A stretch of 64,000 nt of DNA from Hymenobacter sp. CRA2 (GCF_002007105.1 NZ_MVBC01000012.1:124001-188000), one strand, 5' to 3'. Positions 25,721 to 35,383 are shown, counted from the stretch's first letter. The notes: generated by a model from the sequence alone, not told the origin. Numbers and translations: made by a program.

Positions 25721-27247
25721 CTAGAAGAAGCCCAGCTTTTGCTGGCTGTAGCTGATGAGCATGTTCTTGTTCTGCCGGTAGTGGCTGAGCATCATCTTGT
25801 GATTTTCGCGCCCGAAACCGGACTTGTGGTAGCCACCGAAGGGGGCGTGGGCCGGGTAGTGGTGGTAGCAGTTGACCCACACGCGGCCGGCCTCGATGGC
25901 GCGCGGCACCTGGTACAGCTCGTGCGCGTCGCGCGTCCACACGCCGGCGCCCAGGCCGTAGAGCGTGTCGTTGGCAATCTGCAGAGCTTCTTCGGTGGTT
26001 TTAAACGTCGTCACCGACACCACCGGACCGAAGATTTCCTCCTGGAAGATGCGCATCTTGTTGTGGCCGCGGAACAAGGTCGGCTGGATATAATAGCCTT
26101 CCGACAGCGCGTCGTCTTCCTGCTGGTACGCGTCGCCGCCGGCCAGCACTTCGGCGCCTTCCGCCTTGCCGATTTCCAGGTAGCTCAGGATTTTCTCGAA
26201 CTGGTCGTTGGAAGCCTGCGCGCCCATCATGGTTTCCTTGTCGAGCGGGTTGCCGAGCTTTATGGCCTTCACGCGGGCCACCACGCGCTCGATGAACTCG
26301 TCGTAGATGTCTTCGTGCACGAGCATGCGCGAGGGGCAGGTGCAGACCTCGCCCTGGTTCAGGGCAAACATCACGGCGCCTTCGATAGCCTTGTCGAGGA
26401 AGTCGTCGTCGGCATCCATTACCGACTTGAAGAAGATGTTCGGCGACTTGCCGCCCAGCTCCAGCGTTACGGGAATGATGTTTTCGGAGGCGTACTGCAT
26501 GATGAGGCGGCCGGTGGTCGTCTCGCCGGTGAAGGCCACCTTGGCAATGCGCGGGCTGCTGGCCAGTGGCTTGCCGGCTTCCAGCCCGAAGCCATTCACC
26601 ACGTTCAGCACGCCGGCCGGCACCACATTCTGAATCAGCTCCATGAGCACCATAATGCTGGCGGGCGTCTGCTCGGCGGGCTTCACTACCACGCAGCAGC
26701 CGGCGGCCAGCGCGGGCGCGATTTTCCAGGTAGCCATCAGCAGCGGGAAGTTCCACGGAATGATCTGGCCCACCACGCCGATGGGCTCGTGCACGTTCAG
26801 GGACACGGTGGTAGCATCCAGCTCGGCCACCGAGCCTTCTTCGGCCCGGATGACGCCGGCGAAGTAGCGGAAGTGGTCGACGGCCAGGGGCAGGTCGGCG
26901 TTCAGGGTTTCGCGGATGGGCTTGCCGTTTTCCACGGTTTCCACCGCGGCCAGGTGCTCCAGGTTTTGCTCGATGATGTCGGCAATCTTCAGCAGCACGT
27001 TGCTGCGCGTGGTGGCCGAGGCGTGCTTCCAGGTCTTGAAGGCTTCGTGGGCCGCGTCGAGGGCCAGTTCCACGTCTTCCTTGGTGCTGCGGGCCACCTT
27101 GGTAAACGCCTTGCCGTCGATGGGCGAGAGGTTGTCGAAGTACTGGCCTTTAACCGGTGCCACCCACTTGCCACCGATGAAGTTGTCGTAGTGGTCCTTG
27201 AACTGGGGGCGGTCGACGAGGGTGGTGGTTCTTTCTAGCGTTTCCAT
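25721..27247 (-). CDS. Aldehyde dehydrogenase (acetaldehyde/AcoD type)
   Basis: A 508-residue NAD-dependent aldehyde dehydrogenase. Catalytic residues are present: N166 in PWNFP, E263 in [10 protein letters not shown] and the nucleophile C302 in GEVCTCPSR. Length and the GQIIPWNFP and LELGGKSP motifs match the acetaldehyde/chloroacetaldehyde group. The ATG at 27247 is preferred to 27283, which would add an unrelated leader. It forms a module with DUF779 (same strand, downstream) and a divergent AraC regulator, a recurring arrangement for aldehyde detoxification. Confidence 0.93.
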   Translation of the reverse strand: METLERTTTLVDRPQFKDHYDNFIGGKWVAPVKGQYFDNLSPIDGKAFTKVARSTKEDVELALDAAHEAFKTWKHASATTRSNVLLKIADIIEQNLEHLAAVETVENGKPIRETLNADLPLAVDHFRYFAGVIRAEEGSVAELDATTVSLNVHEPIGVVGQIIPWNFPLLMATWKIAPALAAGCCVVVKPAEQTPASIMVLMELIQNVVPAGVLNVVNGFGLEAGKPLASSPRIAKVAFTGETTTGRLIMQYASENIIPVTLELGGKSPNIFFKSVMDADDDFLDKAIEGAVMFALNQGEVCTCPSRMLVHEDIYDEFIERVVARVKAIKLGNPLDKETMMGAQASNDQFEKILSYLEIGKAEGAEVLAGGDAYQQEDDALSEGYYIQPTLFRGHNKMRIFQEEIFGPVVSVTTFKTTEEALQIANDTLYGLGAGVWTRDAHELYQVPRAIEAGRVWVNCYHHYPAHAPFGGYHKSGFGRENHKMMLSHYRQNKNMLISYSQQKLGFF

Positions 27248-27576
27248 GCGGATGGGAAGTGTTGTGGTTTTTGGGTAGCCCAATCTCCTTCCTTTTCTGC
27301 TCGCAGCGCTGCACTATTGTCGCAACAACCTCACCGATCGTCGCAAGTTGGTAAGGACTCGCTCACCCCGCGCCGAAGCCGTGCAACTCCTTCGCGCAGG
27401 TTCGTTATATTAGCAGAGCTTGGATGCGCGCTGCTCTTCCGCTCAGCCGCCTGATCCACCATCTAACCACTGGTTATCAGTCTGTAGCGCCTCCCTATTT
27501 CGCAACCATTACCGCTACTCCGGGTTGTTTCAGTACCGGAAGTAGCGTTGTCAGTTTAAGGCTTCCCCCGTTGCCC
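27248..27576. other. 329-base divergent control region
   Basis: Between the aldehyde dehydrogenase and AraC starts. It holds the two GTCGCAA copies described at 27319-27346 and TATATTAG at 27406-27413, two changes from the -7 consensus. No small gene is supported. Confidence 0.5.
27319..27346. promoter_or_regulatory. Direct repeat GTCGCAA, candidate AraC operator
   Basis: GTCGCAA occurs at 27319-27325 and again at 27340-27346, 21 bases apart (two helical turns), in the gap between the divergent aldehyde dehydrogenase and AraC genes. AraC-family proteins typically bind such direct half-sites, so control of both genes by this regulator is plausible. Confidence 0.5.
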
Positions 27577-28509
27577 ATGAGCCGAACGTTGTTGCCCTCC
27601 CCCATTGCCCTGCACCACCCCGCCGACCTCACCACGCTGGTCGAGCACCGCACGGTGTATTCGCTGAACGCCTACGAATTGAACATCTTCGAGACGCACC
27701 AGCAGGCGGCGCGCGTGCCGCTGAACCTCGGCTCGTTGGTGCTGACCACCATGCTGCGCGGCAAGAAGGTAATGCACCTGCCCGGCCGCGCCGCTTTTGA
27801 CTACCTGCCGGGCGAGTCCGTCATCGTGGGCGAAGAGCAGACCATGGAAATCGACTTTCCGGAGGCCGACGAGCAGAACCCCACGCAGTGCCTGGCGGTG
27901 GCCATTCCGGCCGATACCATCCGGGCCACCGTGGACTTGCTCAACGAGCGGTACCCGCGCGTGGAGGAGCACCAGCCCTGGCAACTCGACGCGGAGGACT
28001 ACGCGCACCTGCGCAACACGCCGGAGCTGACCGGCACGCTGGAGCGCATCATCCGGGTGTCGCAGGAAACCACGCCGACCAAGGACCTCTTGGCCGGCTT
28101 TACCCTGCAGGAGCTGCTGGTGCGCCTGATGCAGACCCAGGCCCGCAAGCTCATCTTCGACAACTACGCCCAGCACCTCACCTCCCACCGCTTCGCCCAC
28201 GTGGTGCAGTTCATCAAGCGCAACCTGGCCGAGCCACTGTCGGTGGAAAAGCTCAGCGAACTGGCCTGCATGAGCAAAGCCACCTTCTTTCGCCTGTTCA
28301 AGCGTGAGTTCGGCCTTACGCCCGTGGAGTTCATCATTCAGGAGCGGCTGAAGGAGGCCAAGCGCCTGCTGCGCCACCCGCTGAGCACCGTGGCCGAGGT
28401 GTGCTACCGCACTGGTTTTAACAATCCAGCCTACTTCCAGAAGCTGTTTCGCAAGCACGAGGGCCTTACGCCGGGCCTGTACAAGAAGCAACAGTGCGCC
28501 ATCGGCTAG
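27577..28509 (+). CDS. AraC family transcriptional regulator
   Basis: A 310-residue regulator with an N-terminal sensory domain (about 1-200) and a C-terminal AraC double helix-turn-helix: LSVEKLSELACMSKATFFRLF then STVAEVCYRTGFNNPAYFQKLF. The ATG at 27577 is chosen; the extension to 27424 adds a low-complexity leader through the promoter region. It is divergent from the aldehyde dehydrogenase gene, its likely target, with two operator-like repeats between them. The inducer is probably an aldehyde or its alcohol, by inference from context. Confidence 0.9.
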   Translation: MSRTLLPSPIALHHPADLTTLVEHRTVYSLNAYELNIFETHQQAARVPLNLGSLVLTTMLRGKKVMHLPGRAAFDYLPGESVIVGEEQTMEIDFPEADEQNPTQCLAVAIPADTIRATVDLLNERYPRVEEHQPWQLDAEDYAHLRNTPELTGTLERIIRVSQETTPTKDLLAGFTLQELLVRLMQTQARKLIFDNYAQHLTSHRFAHVVQFIKRNLAEPLSVEKLSELACMSKATFFRLFKREFGLTPVEFIIQERLKEAKRLLRHPLSTVAEVCYRTGFNNPAYFQKLFRKHEGLTPGLYKKQQCAIG

Positions 28510-28514
28510 CTTTG
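28507..28514 (+). promoter_or_regulatory. Consensus -7 box abutting the DUF416 start
   Basis: TAGCTTTG matches TAnnTTTG exactly and ends 4 bases before the ATG at 28519, overlapping the araC stop codon. Bacteroidota start points lie about 5-7 bases past this box, so the transcript would be leaderless or nearly so. No -33 TTG is evident. Confidence 0.5.
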
Positions 28515-28518
28515 CGGC

Positions 28519-29112
28519 ATGGCCGACGACTCAGCAACCCTCATCTACAGCTTATCCGACCGACAGAAGGCCGCCTTTGCCGGGCTCGTCTGCGAACGGC
28601 TGCTGCCGCAGTACGAAGCGTTTTGCCGGGCCGTGAGCTGGGGCAGCCCGGCCGTGTACGAGCGCGGCGTGGAGCTGCTGTATAACTCCGCGCTGGGTGA
28701 GTTCTTCGCCGAGGAAGCCGCCGCGCTGCTGGAAAAGCTGGATTTCGTCACGCCCGGCCTGACGGATTTCAGCACGCCGCTCACGCCCTACGCCGTCGAT
28801 GCCTGCATTGCCCTACACGAGGCGCTACAGTTCCTCGTAGACAAGCAGGAAAGCCACATCAGCCACTGTGCAACGGCCACTGTGGACAGCGTGGAAATGT
28901 TTGTGGAGGAGTACCGGCAGCTGCCCAGCTTGCAGCGCGGCCAAACGGCCATCATTGCCGCCGACCCGTTCATGCAGGCCGAGCTGGCGCGGCAGCACCG
29001 CCTGATCGAAGCTCTGCTCAGCATCCACGAGTTCGACGCGGCCAGCATCCACCAGCTGCGCCGGCTCAACGGCAGCGGCGGCATCGTAGATCTGACGCGG
29101 CTGCCGCAGTAG
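28519..29112 (+). CDS. DUF416 (YjaG-like) family protein
   Basis: A 197-residue all-helical soluble protein. The DUF416 pattern is visible as LSDRQKAAFAGLVCERLLPQYEAFC at the N-terminus and SVEMFVEEYRQLP in the middle, with a conserved CIALHEALQFL helix. Length equals the family norm. Function is unknown. It starts 9 bases after the araC stop with its own -7 box inside that gap, so it may be both read through from araC and separately transcribed. Confidence 0.8.
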   Translation: MADDSATLIYSLSDRQKAAFAGLVCERLLPQYEAFCRAVSWGSPAVYERGVELLYNSALGEFFAEEAAALLEKLDFVTPGLTDFSTPLTPYAVDACIALHEALQFLVDKQESHISHCATATVDSVEMFVEEYRQLPSLQRGQTAIIAADPFMQAELARQHRLIEALLSIHEFDAASIHQLRRLNGSGGIVDLTRLPQ

Positions 29113-29134
29113 CACAGCGCCTAACGTTGCCTTT

Positions 29135-29230
29135 CATCCTGAGCCCAAGGCAAAGGACCTTCCCACGTGTGAACGAGTCGTTGTCACGATTATCGTTCTA
29201 GCGTAGCAAGGTCCTTTCTTCGTCAGGATG
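29135..29230. repeat. Intergenic inverted repeat (CATCCTGA...TCAGGATG)
   Basis: Arms starting CATCCTGA (29135-29161) and ending TCAGGATG (29208-29230) pair imperfectly, with AAGGACCTT and AAGGTCCTT as the best-matched inner part. It lies between the convergent DUF416 and bestrophin genes. It is another member of the palindromic repeat group seen at 16697, 38818, 58372 and 60085, though the core word differs. Confidence 0.65.
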
Positions 29231-29247
29231 ACAGACGGTTCTTGGGA

Positions 29248-30174
29248 TTACTGCACCACGCTGTAGGGCGCGTCGGCCAGGGCTTTTTTGGCTTCGGGCA
29301 GCTCCACGCCCAGGATTTCGTGGATGTTGACGCGCATGCGGTGGGCCATCTGGGCCAGCGGCAGGTCGTTGCTGTCACGGCCGAAGGGGTCTTCGATTTC
29401 GTCGCCGATCATTTCCACCCCGAGCAGCGCATAGGCGCCGAACATGGTGATGGGTATCATGAAGTAGTCGTAGGCGTTGATCAACACCCAGGGCATGGCC
29501 AGCAGAAACACCGTGATGAAGCCCTTAATGAAGAAGCTGTAGGAAAACGGGATGGGCGTGCGCTGAATTCGCTCGCAACCGCCGCACACGTCGAGCAGGG
29601 CCTCGTGGTGGCGCTGAATGGTGATGAGGTGCGCGGGCAGGATGGCGTCCTCGCGCAGCAGCAGCTCGTAGAATTCCTGGAGCAAGGCCGACAGCAACGA
29701 GGGCACGTGGCCCGATTCGCGCAGCTTCTGCGTCAGGTTGCCGGGCAGGTCTTCCAGCTGCTCGAACCGTACGCCGTCGCGCAGGTGGCCTTCGAGGGCA
29801 ATAGGGAAATTGGAGAGCAGCTTGGCCAGGTGGTAGCGGTGGCTGCGGTCGTGGGTGGGCAGGCGGGCGTGCAGCAGGGCGGCCAGGTTGCGGCAGTTGT
29901 TGGTGAGCTGCCCCCACAGCCGCCGGCCTTCCCAGAACCGGTCGTAGGCGGTGTTGGTGCGAAAGGCCAGCAGCAAGCTCAGCAGGATGCCCAGCAGCGA
30001 GAAGTACTGCGGATCGATGGTGACCTTGAAGCCCATGAAGCGGTGGGCGACAATAATCACGGCGGTACTGTATACGCCCAGCAGCAGCACGCGCTGCAGC
30101 AGCTTCTGGATGATGGGCGACTTGCGCAGGTGCCGGAAGGCATCCCACCAGTCAGCCGATTTGTAAACGATCAT
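29248..30174 (-). CDS. Bestrophin-like chloride channel family protein
   Basis: A 308-residue membrane protein of the bacterial bestrophin (UPF0187) family, pentameric anion or cation channels. Visible elements are the amphipathic N-terminus KSADWWDAFRHL, helix pairs at about 30-75, LLAFRTNTAYDRFWEGRRLWG (the family signature) and a later pair with MPWVLINAYDYFMIP, followed by GVEMIGDEIEDPFG. An exact -7 box (TAGCTTTG on the minus strand at 30210-30203) lies 28 bases before the start, so it probably has its own promoter. Confidence 0.9.
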   Translation of the reverse strand: MIVYKSADWWDAFRHLRKSPIIQKLLQRVLLLGVYSTAVIIVAHRFMGFKVTIDPQYFSLLGILLSLLLAFRTNTAYDRFWEGRRLWGQLTNNCRNLAALLHARLPTHDRSHRYHLAKLLSNFPIALEGHLRDGVRFEQLEDLPGNLTQKLRESGHVPSLLSALLQEFYELLLREDAILPAHLITIQRHHEALLDVCGGCERIQRTPIPFSYSFFIKGFITVFLLAMPWVLINAYDYFMIPITMFGAYALLGVEMIGDEIEDPFGRDSNDLPLAQMAHRMRVNIHEILGVELPEAKKALADAPYSVVQ

Positions 30175-30202
30175 GCGACCTGTTCGGGGTTAGGGGTTGC
30201 GG

Positions 30203-30210
30203 CAAAGCTA
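30203..30210 (-). promoter_or_regulatory. Consensus -7 box of the bestrophin gene
   Basis: Reads TAGCTTTG on the minus strand, an exact TAnnTTTG match, giving a leader of about 20 bases to the ATG at 30174. No -33 TTG is visible at the expected spacing. Confidence 0.5.
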
Positions 30211-30238
30211 CGCCCGACCCGAAAATCTGCCGACGGCG

Positions 30239-30766
30239 CTACGTTCCGGCGTCGTAGCTGATGCCCACGATTTCCACCAGCTCCTCGCGGGCGCCAAACT
30301 GCAGGGGCACCGTCTGGCCGATGCGGGCCCCCAGCACGGCCCGCGCAATGGGCGCCACAAAAGCCACCTTGCCCTCCGCCACCGAAGCCTCGTCCACGCC
30401 CACGATGGCAAAGCGACGCTCCAGCCCCGCTTTGCCGCCGCTCTTGGTGCGCAACGTCACGGCGGCCCCGAAACGAACCTCCTCGGGCGGCTGCTGGCGT
30501 GGGTCCACCACTTTGGCGCTGGCAAGACGGGCATTGAGCAGGCTGAGTTTGCCGTTGAGCAGGCTCAGCTGCCGCGTGCGGTCGGTGTCGTTGTCGCGGT
30601 TGGCTTCGGCCTGGCTGCGCTCGGCATCGAGGGCTTCCAGCTCCTCGCGCAGCAACTCCAGCCCGCGGGGCGTCACGTAGTTGGGCGTATTGGGTGGCAG
30701 GGCCGCCCGGGGCGGAATGATAGGCGGCTGCTGCGAATCGTCTTCTTTTACAAAACCTCGGCTCAT
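30239..30766 (-). CDS. GreA/GreB family transcription elongation factor
   Basis: A 175-residue protein with a disordered Pro-rich leader (about 1-28), an N-terminal coiled-coil (YVTPRGLELLREELEALDAE to LNARLASAKVVD) and the C-terminal FKBP-like Gre domain (VRFGAAVTLRTKSG to the end). Gre factors enter the RNA polymerase secondary channel and rescue backtracked complexes by transcript cleavage; the acidic tip (DNDTDRTRQ) is present. It resembles the GreB-like paralogues of Bacteroidota more than classical GreA. Confidence 0.85.
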   Translation of the reverse strand: MSRGFVKEDDSQQPPIIPPRAALPPNTPNYVTPRGLELLREELEALDAERSQAEANRDNDTDRTRQLSLLNGKLSLLNARLASAKVVDPRQQPPEEVRFGAAVTLRTKSGGKAGLERRFAIVGVDEASVAEGKVAFVAPIARAVLGARIGQTVPLQFGAREELVEIVGISYDAGT

Positions 30767-30913
30767 GCCGGAAGAAACGCAAGCCGCGACGCGAGGTTGT
30801 AGCCCGAAGTGGAGCTTTGCGCATTCCGAACGGTAGTTATCGGCTGAGATTGTAACAATGACTGACGTACGAAATACGCGCGGCGGCTCCCCCCACTACT
30901 CCCAGCTACGCCT

Positions 30914-33904
30914 TTACGAGCGCGGCAGGTACTGCTCAAACAAGCTGGCAATGCGCTGGGCCCGGGCCGTGTCGTTGGTATCGGCGGCGGCCTGGTAAAG
31001 GCGGCTAAGGGTCAGGGCTTCGGTCTGAATTTCGCGCTCGAAACGGGCCGGTTCGTGGGTTGTGTAGTAGGCCAGGCTCTGCTGGGCGCGGTTGGTGAGC
31101 AGGTCCATGAGGCGGTGCGCCCGCGGGGCCTCACCGAGCTTGACCAGCGGGGCTACCAGATCGGCCGTGGTGTAGTCGTAGGGTACGGTATCATCGGGCA
31201 TCACGCGCAGGCAGCGGTCGATGACCTGCTTGGCGCGGGCGTGGTTGCCATCGTGCATGTAGGCCTGGGCGAGGCGGGCAAACTGCTCGCGGTAAGCCCC
31301 TACGATGCGGCGCTGCGGCTCGTCGTAGTACACGCGCGGGTTGGCCAGGTTGCGGTACGAAAACTTGCGCATCAGCGAGTCGAACAGCGCCTCCCGGGCC
31401 ACGTAGCCGATTTCCTGGGGCTTGGCTTCGGGGTTCTGGCAAGGCAGCACGCGGTAGGCCATGCCTTCCAGCTGCAGGTAGGGCTCCAGTCCGGCGTACT
31501 CGCTCGGGGCCATGTAGCCCGACAAGTACACCGGCCGCTGCCAGTTGGCCGAAGCAATGATATCGAGCAAAGCCAGCTCCTTTTTCTCCATCACGCCACC
31601 GGCACCGGCCTGCCACTGCATGCGCGGCACCAGCTGCCCCCGCCGCTCCCGCGGCACAATGCCGGCGCGGCGCACGGCGGCGGTGTCCACGTCGAGGTAA
31701 AAGGCGCGCGTGGGGTACGAAAGCAGCGTACGGCCGCTTTGCGTCTGCACTTGCAGCAGGGGCGAGTTCTGGCGCACCAGCTGCATGAATTCGCGCAGGT
31801 TGACGGCCGGCACCGCCGGGTTGGCTACCAGTGGCAGGTAGTCGTTGGTGCCCTGGGTATAGTCGGGGTGGCTCAGCGTCATGGGCAGCGGCGCCGATGG
31901 GCCCATGCGCTGCTGCATCTGATCGATGTACCAATCGGTGTTGAGGTACGGCGACACGGCCACGCGCACGTCGGGCCGGATGCCTTCCACCTGTTGGGCG
32001 TACCAGAGCGGAAACGTGTCGTTGTCGCCGGCGGTGATAAGCAGCGCATTCGGCGCCACGCTGTTGAGCATGTTGCGGGCCCAGTCCAGCGCCAGGTAGC
32101 GGTTGGAGCGGTTGTGGTCGTCCCATCCCTGCTGGGCCATCAGCGCGGGCACCGCCAGGCCGAGGGCCGTGGCCAGCGCCACGCGCAGGCGCTCCGGCCG
32201 CAGCAGGCTCCGCAGGGCCTCACTCAGCGCCAGCACGCCCAGCCCGATCCAGATGGCAAAGGCGTAGAACGAGCCGACGAAGGTGTAGTCCCGCTCGCGC
32301 GGCTCGATGGGCGGCTGGTTCAGGTAGAGCACAATGGCCACGCCCGTCAGCCCGAAAAGCAGGCCAACCACCAGGGCATTGCGGCCGTCGCGGCGCAGGT
32401 GAAAGAGCAGGCCGGCCACGCCCAGCAGCAGCGGCAGGACCAGGTAGTTGTTGCGGGCGGCACTGTCGGCCAGTCGTTCGGGCAGGCCGTTGCGGCGGCT
32501 TTCGGTAGGCCACAACACGCCGGCCTGCTGCACATCGGAGTCGCGGCCAACGAAATTCCACAGGAAGTAGCGCCAGTACATGTGTCCGATCTGGTAGCGC
32601 AGCAGAAAGCCGAGGTTGTCGGCCATGGTGGGACGCTGGTCGGGCTGCACATCCACCCACTTTTGGTACTCGCGCAGGTGGCCGGGCTGGTTGCTGTAGA
32701 GGCGCGGCAGCAGCATTTTGTCCGCGTCGGCGTAGCGGGTTTCGGGCTTGTGCTCCACCACCACGTAGCGGCCGTTTTGCCGCTCGTAGCGCGGGGCACC
32801 GTCTTGCTGTTCCACCGGTTGGGCATTGAACTGCGGCCCGTAGAGCAGGGGCCGGTCGCCGTACTGCTCGCGCTTCAGGTAGCTCACGAAGGACAGCACG
32901 TCGCCGGGGTTGTTTTCGTCGATGAGCGGGTTGAAGCCCGAGCGGATCGGCACGATGAGGTAGGACGAGTAGCCGATGAGCACGAACACCAGCCCCAGCA
33001 GAGCCGTGTTCAGCAGGTGTTTCTGGCGCCGGATGGAGTAGCGGAAGCCAGCTGCCAGCAAGCCCACAAGCAGCAGCCCAAACAGCACGACGCCCGAGTT
33101 ATAGGGCAGACCGAAGGCGTTTACGCTGAGCACTTCCAGGCCGCCGGCCAACGACGGCAGCCCCGGAATGACGCCCACCAGAATCAGTAATACCACGGCG
33201 CTACTCAGGGCGAGGGTGAGCAGCGCCCCCCGCATGGTGGGCTGCGCAGCGCGGCGGAAGTAGAAAATGAAGCCCAGCGCTGGCAGGGCCAGCAGATTCA
33301 GCAGGTGCACCCCGATGCTCAGCCCGATGACGTAGGCAATGAGCACCAGCCATTTGTCGGAATCGGCTTCGCTGGCGCGATTTTCCCACTTCAGCATCAG
33401 CCACACCACCGCGGCCGTGCCCAACGACGACAGCGCGTACACCTCGGCCTCCACGGCGTTGAACCAAAACGAATCGGAGAAGGCCAGGGCCAGGGCCCCG
33501 ACGGCACCGCTGCCGAGGATAAGGGCGGTTTGGCCGGCGGTGGGCTCAACCGGCCGGTCGTCGTGCATGCCTGGACGGTGCAGCGTCAGCTTCCTGGCCA
33601 GCATGGTGATGGTCCAGAACAGCAGCAGCACCGTGAGGGCGCTGCTCAGGGCCGAGAGCAGGTTGACGAGCACCGGCACCCGCGCCCCGTCGCCGAAGGA
33701 AAGCAGGGAAGCCAGCCGGCCCAGCAGCAGGAACGTGGGCGCGCCGGGCGGGTGCGGCACCTGTAGCTTGTGGGCGCTGGCAATGAATTCGCCGCAATCC
33801 CAGAAGCTCACCGTGGGTTCCAGGGTGAGGGCGTAGGTGGCCAAGGCCAAGGCAAAAATCAGTCCGCCGGCGAGGTTGTTGAGCGTGGAATAGGAGTAGC
33901 GCAT
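30914..33904 (-). CDS. DUF2723 multi-pass membrane protein (O-mannosyltransferase-like)
   Basis: A 996-residue protein. The N-terminal DUF2723 domain resembles the GT-C fold of protein O-mannosyltransferases: LTLEPTVSFWDCGEFIASAH carries the conserved acidic pair in the first extracellular loop, and PHPPGAPTFLLLGRL follows. About 12-13 helices run to residue 600; the rest is a periplasmic part with ITAGDNDTFPLWYAQ and helical TPR-like repeats towards the end. Bacteroidota members are thought to add sugars to exported proteins, but this is not shown here. Full length for the family. Confidence 0.88.
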   Translation of the reverse strand: MRYSYSTLNNLAGGLIFALALATYALTLEPTVSFWDCGEFIASAHKLQVPHPPGAPTFLLLGRLASLLSFGDGARVPVLVNLLSALSSALTVLLLFWTITMLARKLTLHRPGMHDDRPVEPTAGQTALILGSGAVGALALAFSDSFWFNAVEAEVYALSSLGTAAVVWLMLKWENRASEADSDKWLVLIAYVIGLSIGVHLLNLLALPALGFIFYFRRAAQPTMRGALLTLALSSAVVLLILVGVIPGLPSLAGGLEVLSVNAFGLPYNSGVVLFGLLLVGLLAAGFRYSIRRQKHLLNTALLGLVFVLIGYSSYLIVPIRSGFNPLIDENNPGDVLSFVSYLKREQYGDRPLLYGPQFNAQPVEQQDGAPRYERQNGRYVVVEHKPETRYADADKMLLPRLYSNQPGHLREYQKWVDVQPDQRPTMADNLGFLLRYQIGHMYWRYFLWNFVGRDSDVQQAGVLWPTESRRNGLPERLADSAARNNYLVLPLLLGVAGLLFHLRRDGRNALVVGLLFGLTGVAIVLYLNQPPIEPRERDYTFVGSFYAFAIWIGLGVLALSEALRSLLRPERLRVALATALGLAVPALMAQQGWDDHNRSNRYLALDWARNMLNSVAPNALLITAGDNDTFPLWYAQQVEGIRPDVRVAVSPYLNTDWYIDQMQQRMGPSAPLPMTLSHPDYTQGTNDYLPLVANPAVPAVNLREFMQLVRQNSPLLQVQTQSGRTLLSYPTRAFYLDVDTAAVRRAGIVPRERRGQLVPRMQWQAGAGGVMEKKELALLDIIASANWQRPVYLSGYMAPSEYAGLEPYLQLEGMAYRVLPCQNPEAKPQEIGYVAREALFDSLMRKFSYRNLANPRVYYDEPQRRIVGAYREQFARLAQAYMHDGNHARAKQVIDRCLRVMPDDTVPYDYTTADLVAPLVKLGEAPRAHRLMDLLTNRAQQSLAYYTTHEPARFEREIQTEALTLSRLYQAAADTNDTARAQRIASLFEQYLPRS

Positions 33905-34037
33905 AAGCCGTTCGGGGTTGCGTGAAGCGTCGTCTCAAGCGGCTCAGATGCCGCAGCCGGGGAAAGGGTTGCCTGAGCGGTGCGGGCAGCTTGCCGAAAG
34001 CTCGTACCCCGCTGCCTTGCGGCGGCTGATAAGCTGA

Positions 34038-34068
34038 TTTGTCCGTACTTACCAGCGCATTATTTTTC
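34038..34068 (+). promoter_or_regulatory. Bacteroidota-type promoter of the Kelch gene
   Basis: TTTG (34038-34041), a 19-base spacer and TATTTTTC (34061-34068), one mismatch from TAnnTTTG. Predicted start near 34075, giving a leader of about 34 bases to the ATG at 34109. Confidence 0.55.
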
Positions 34069-34108
34069 ACCGCCCGACGACCGACCGGTTCTTTATTTCC
34101 GCTACTCT

Positions 34109-35383
34109 ATGACGCACATTTCCACAACTGTACGAACAAAGCTGGCTTCGCTCCTGCTGGCCGCTGGCGTCGCGCTGCCCAGCCACGCCCAGGTTCCGTC
34201 TTTCACCTGGGCCACCATGGCGCCGGCGCCGCTGGGCCGCTACGAAGCCTTGGGCACCGTAGCCGAGGGCCGCCTGTACGTATTTGGCGGCTTCTACACT
34301 ACCAGCATCATCGATGCCACCGCCCGCTGCGACGTGTACGACCCGGCCACCAACACCTGGACGCAGCTGGCCAACATGCCCGAGGCCATGACCCACACCG
34401 GCCTTGCCTACGACGGCGCCGGCCACCTGTACATGGCCGGCGGCTATGTGGGCCGGCACCCCGGGCCCATCACCGAACACGTCTGGCGCTACGACATTGC
34501 CACCAATACCTGGAGCGCGGGCGTGCCCCTGCCCTCCGGGCGGGGCGGGTGCATGCTGGTGGCTCGCGGCCGCACGCTGCACGTATTCGGCGGCGCGGCC
34601 CGTTTCGGCGGCGTCTCCTCCTACGATATTGCCGAACACCTCACCCTCGACCTCGACGCGCCCAACCCGACGTGGGTAGCGCGCGCTCCGCTGCCAAACC
34701 CGCGCAACCACCTGGGCGGCGTGGCGCTCAACGGCAAGGTCTACGCCATCGGCGGGCAGCACCTCGACAACGAAACCACCGAAAACCAGGCCTCGGTGCA
34801 TGAGTACGACCCCGCCACCGATACCTGGACCGCCAAAGCCAACATGCCCCGCACGCTGGGCCATATCACGAGCACGGTGCTGGCCCTGAACAACCGCATT
34901 GTGGTAGTGGCGGGCGTCACCAACATTGCCGGCGCGGTGCCGAACCTCATCGAATTTGACCCGGTGGCCAACACTTGGCGCGAAATCACGCCGCTGCCGG
35001 AGCGCCGCCACTCGCCGGTAGCAGGCGTGGTGGGCGGGCGTCTGCTGGTCACGGGCGGCACTTACACCCAGCTGCACACCGAAACCTGGCAATCGGCCCA
35101 GGTGCTGAGCGCGGCTTCTCCCCTACCGCTGACGTTGGCTGGCTTGTACCCCAATCCGGCCCGGACGACGGAAACCGTACAGCTTACCTGGCCGGGCGCG
35201 GCCTCGGGCCCGGTGCAGGTGGAAATTGTGGATGCGCTGGGGCGGGTGCGTCACCGCGCGCAGTACCTGTGGCGTGGGGCGCAGGCCGGCACGTTGGCTA
35301 CCACGGGCCTAGGCGCTGGGCTGTATACCGTCCGGCTACAGCAAGGCCGGCAAAGCGCTGCTGCTCGGCTGGTTATCCAATAA
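34109..35383 (+). CDS. Secreted Kelch-repeat protein with T9SS sorting domain
   Basis: A 424-residue exported protein: signal peptide (to about residue 28, SHA-Q), six Kelch-type blades forming a beta-propeller (examples LYVFGGFYTTSI, LYMAGGYVGR, LHVFGGAARF, VYAIGGQHL, with NTW closing strands), and a C-terminal type A T9SS domain from about residue 345 (LYPNPARTTETVQL to GLYTVRLQQG). It should be exported across the outer membrane and cell-surface attached or released. Ligand unknown. It is divergent from the DUF2723 gene and has its own promoter. Confidence 0.88.
   Translation: MTHISTTVRTKLASLLLAAGVALPSHAQVPSFTWATMAPAPLGRYEALGTVAEGRLYVFGGFYTTSIIDATARCDVYDPATNTWTQLANMPEAMTHTGLAYDGAGHLYMAGGYVGRHPGPITEHVWRYDIATNTWSAGVPLPSGRGGCMLVARGRTLHVFGGAARFGGVSSYDIAEHLTLDLDAPNPTWVARAPLPNPRNHLGGVALNGKVYAIGGQHLDNETTENQASVHEYDPATDTWTAKANMPRTLGHITSTVLALNNRIVVVAGVTNIAGAVPNLIEFDPVANTWREITPLPERRHSPVAGVVGGRLLVTGGTYTQLHTETWQSAQVLSAASPLPLTLAGLYPNPARTTETVQLTWPGAASGPVQVEIVDALGRVRHRAQYLWRGAQAGTLATTGLGAGLYTVRLQQGRQSAAARLVIQ

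Noticed and set aside
31055-33190. Long plus-strand frame opposite the DUF2723 gene
   Set aside because: No recognisable domain and composition typical of an antisense GC-rich frame.
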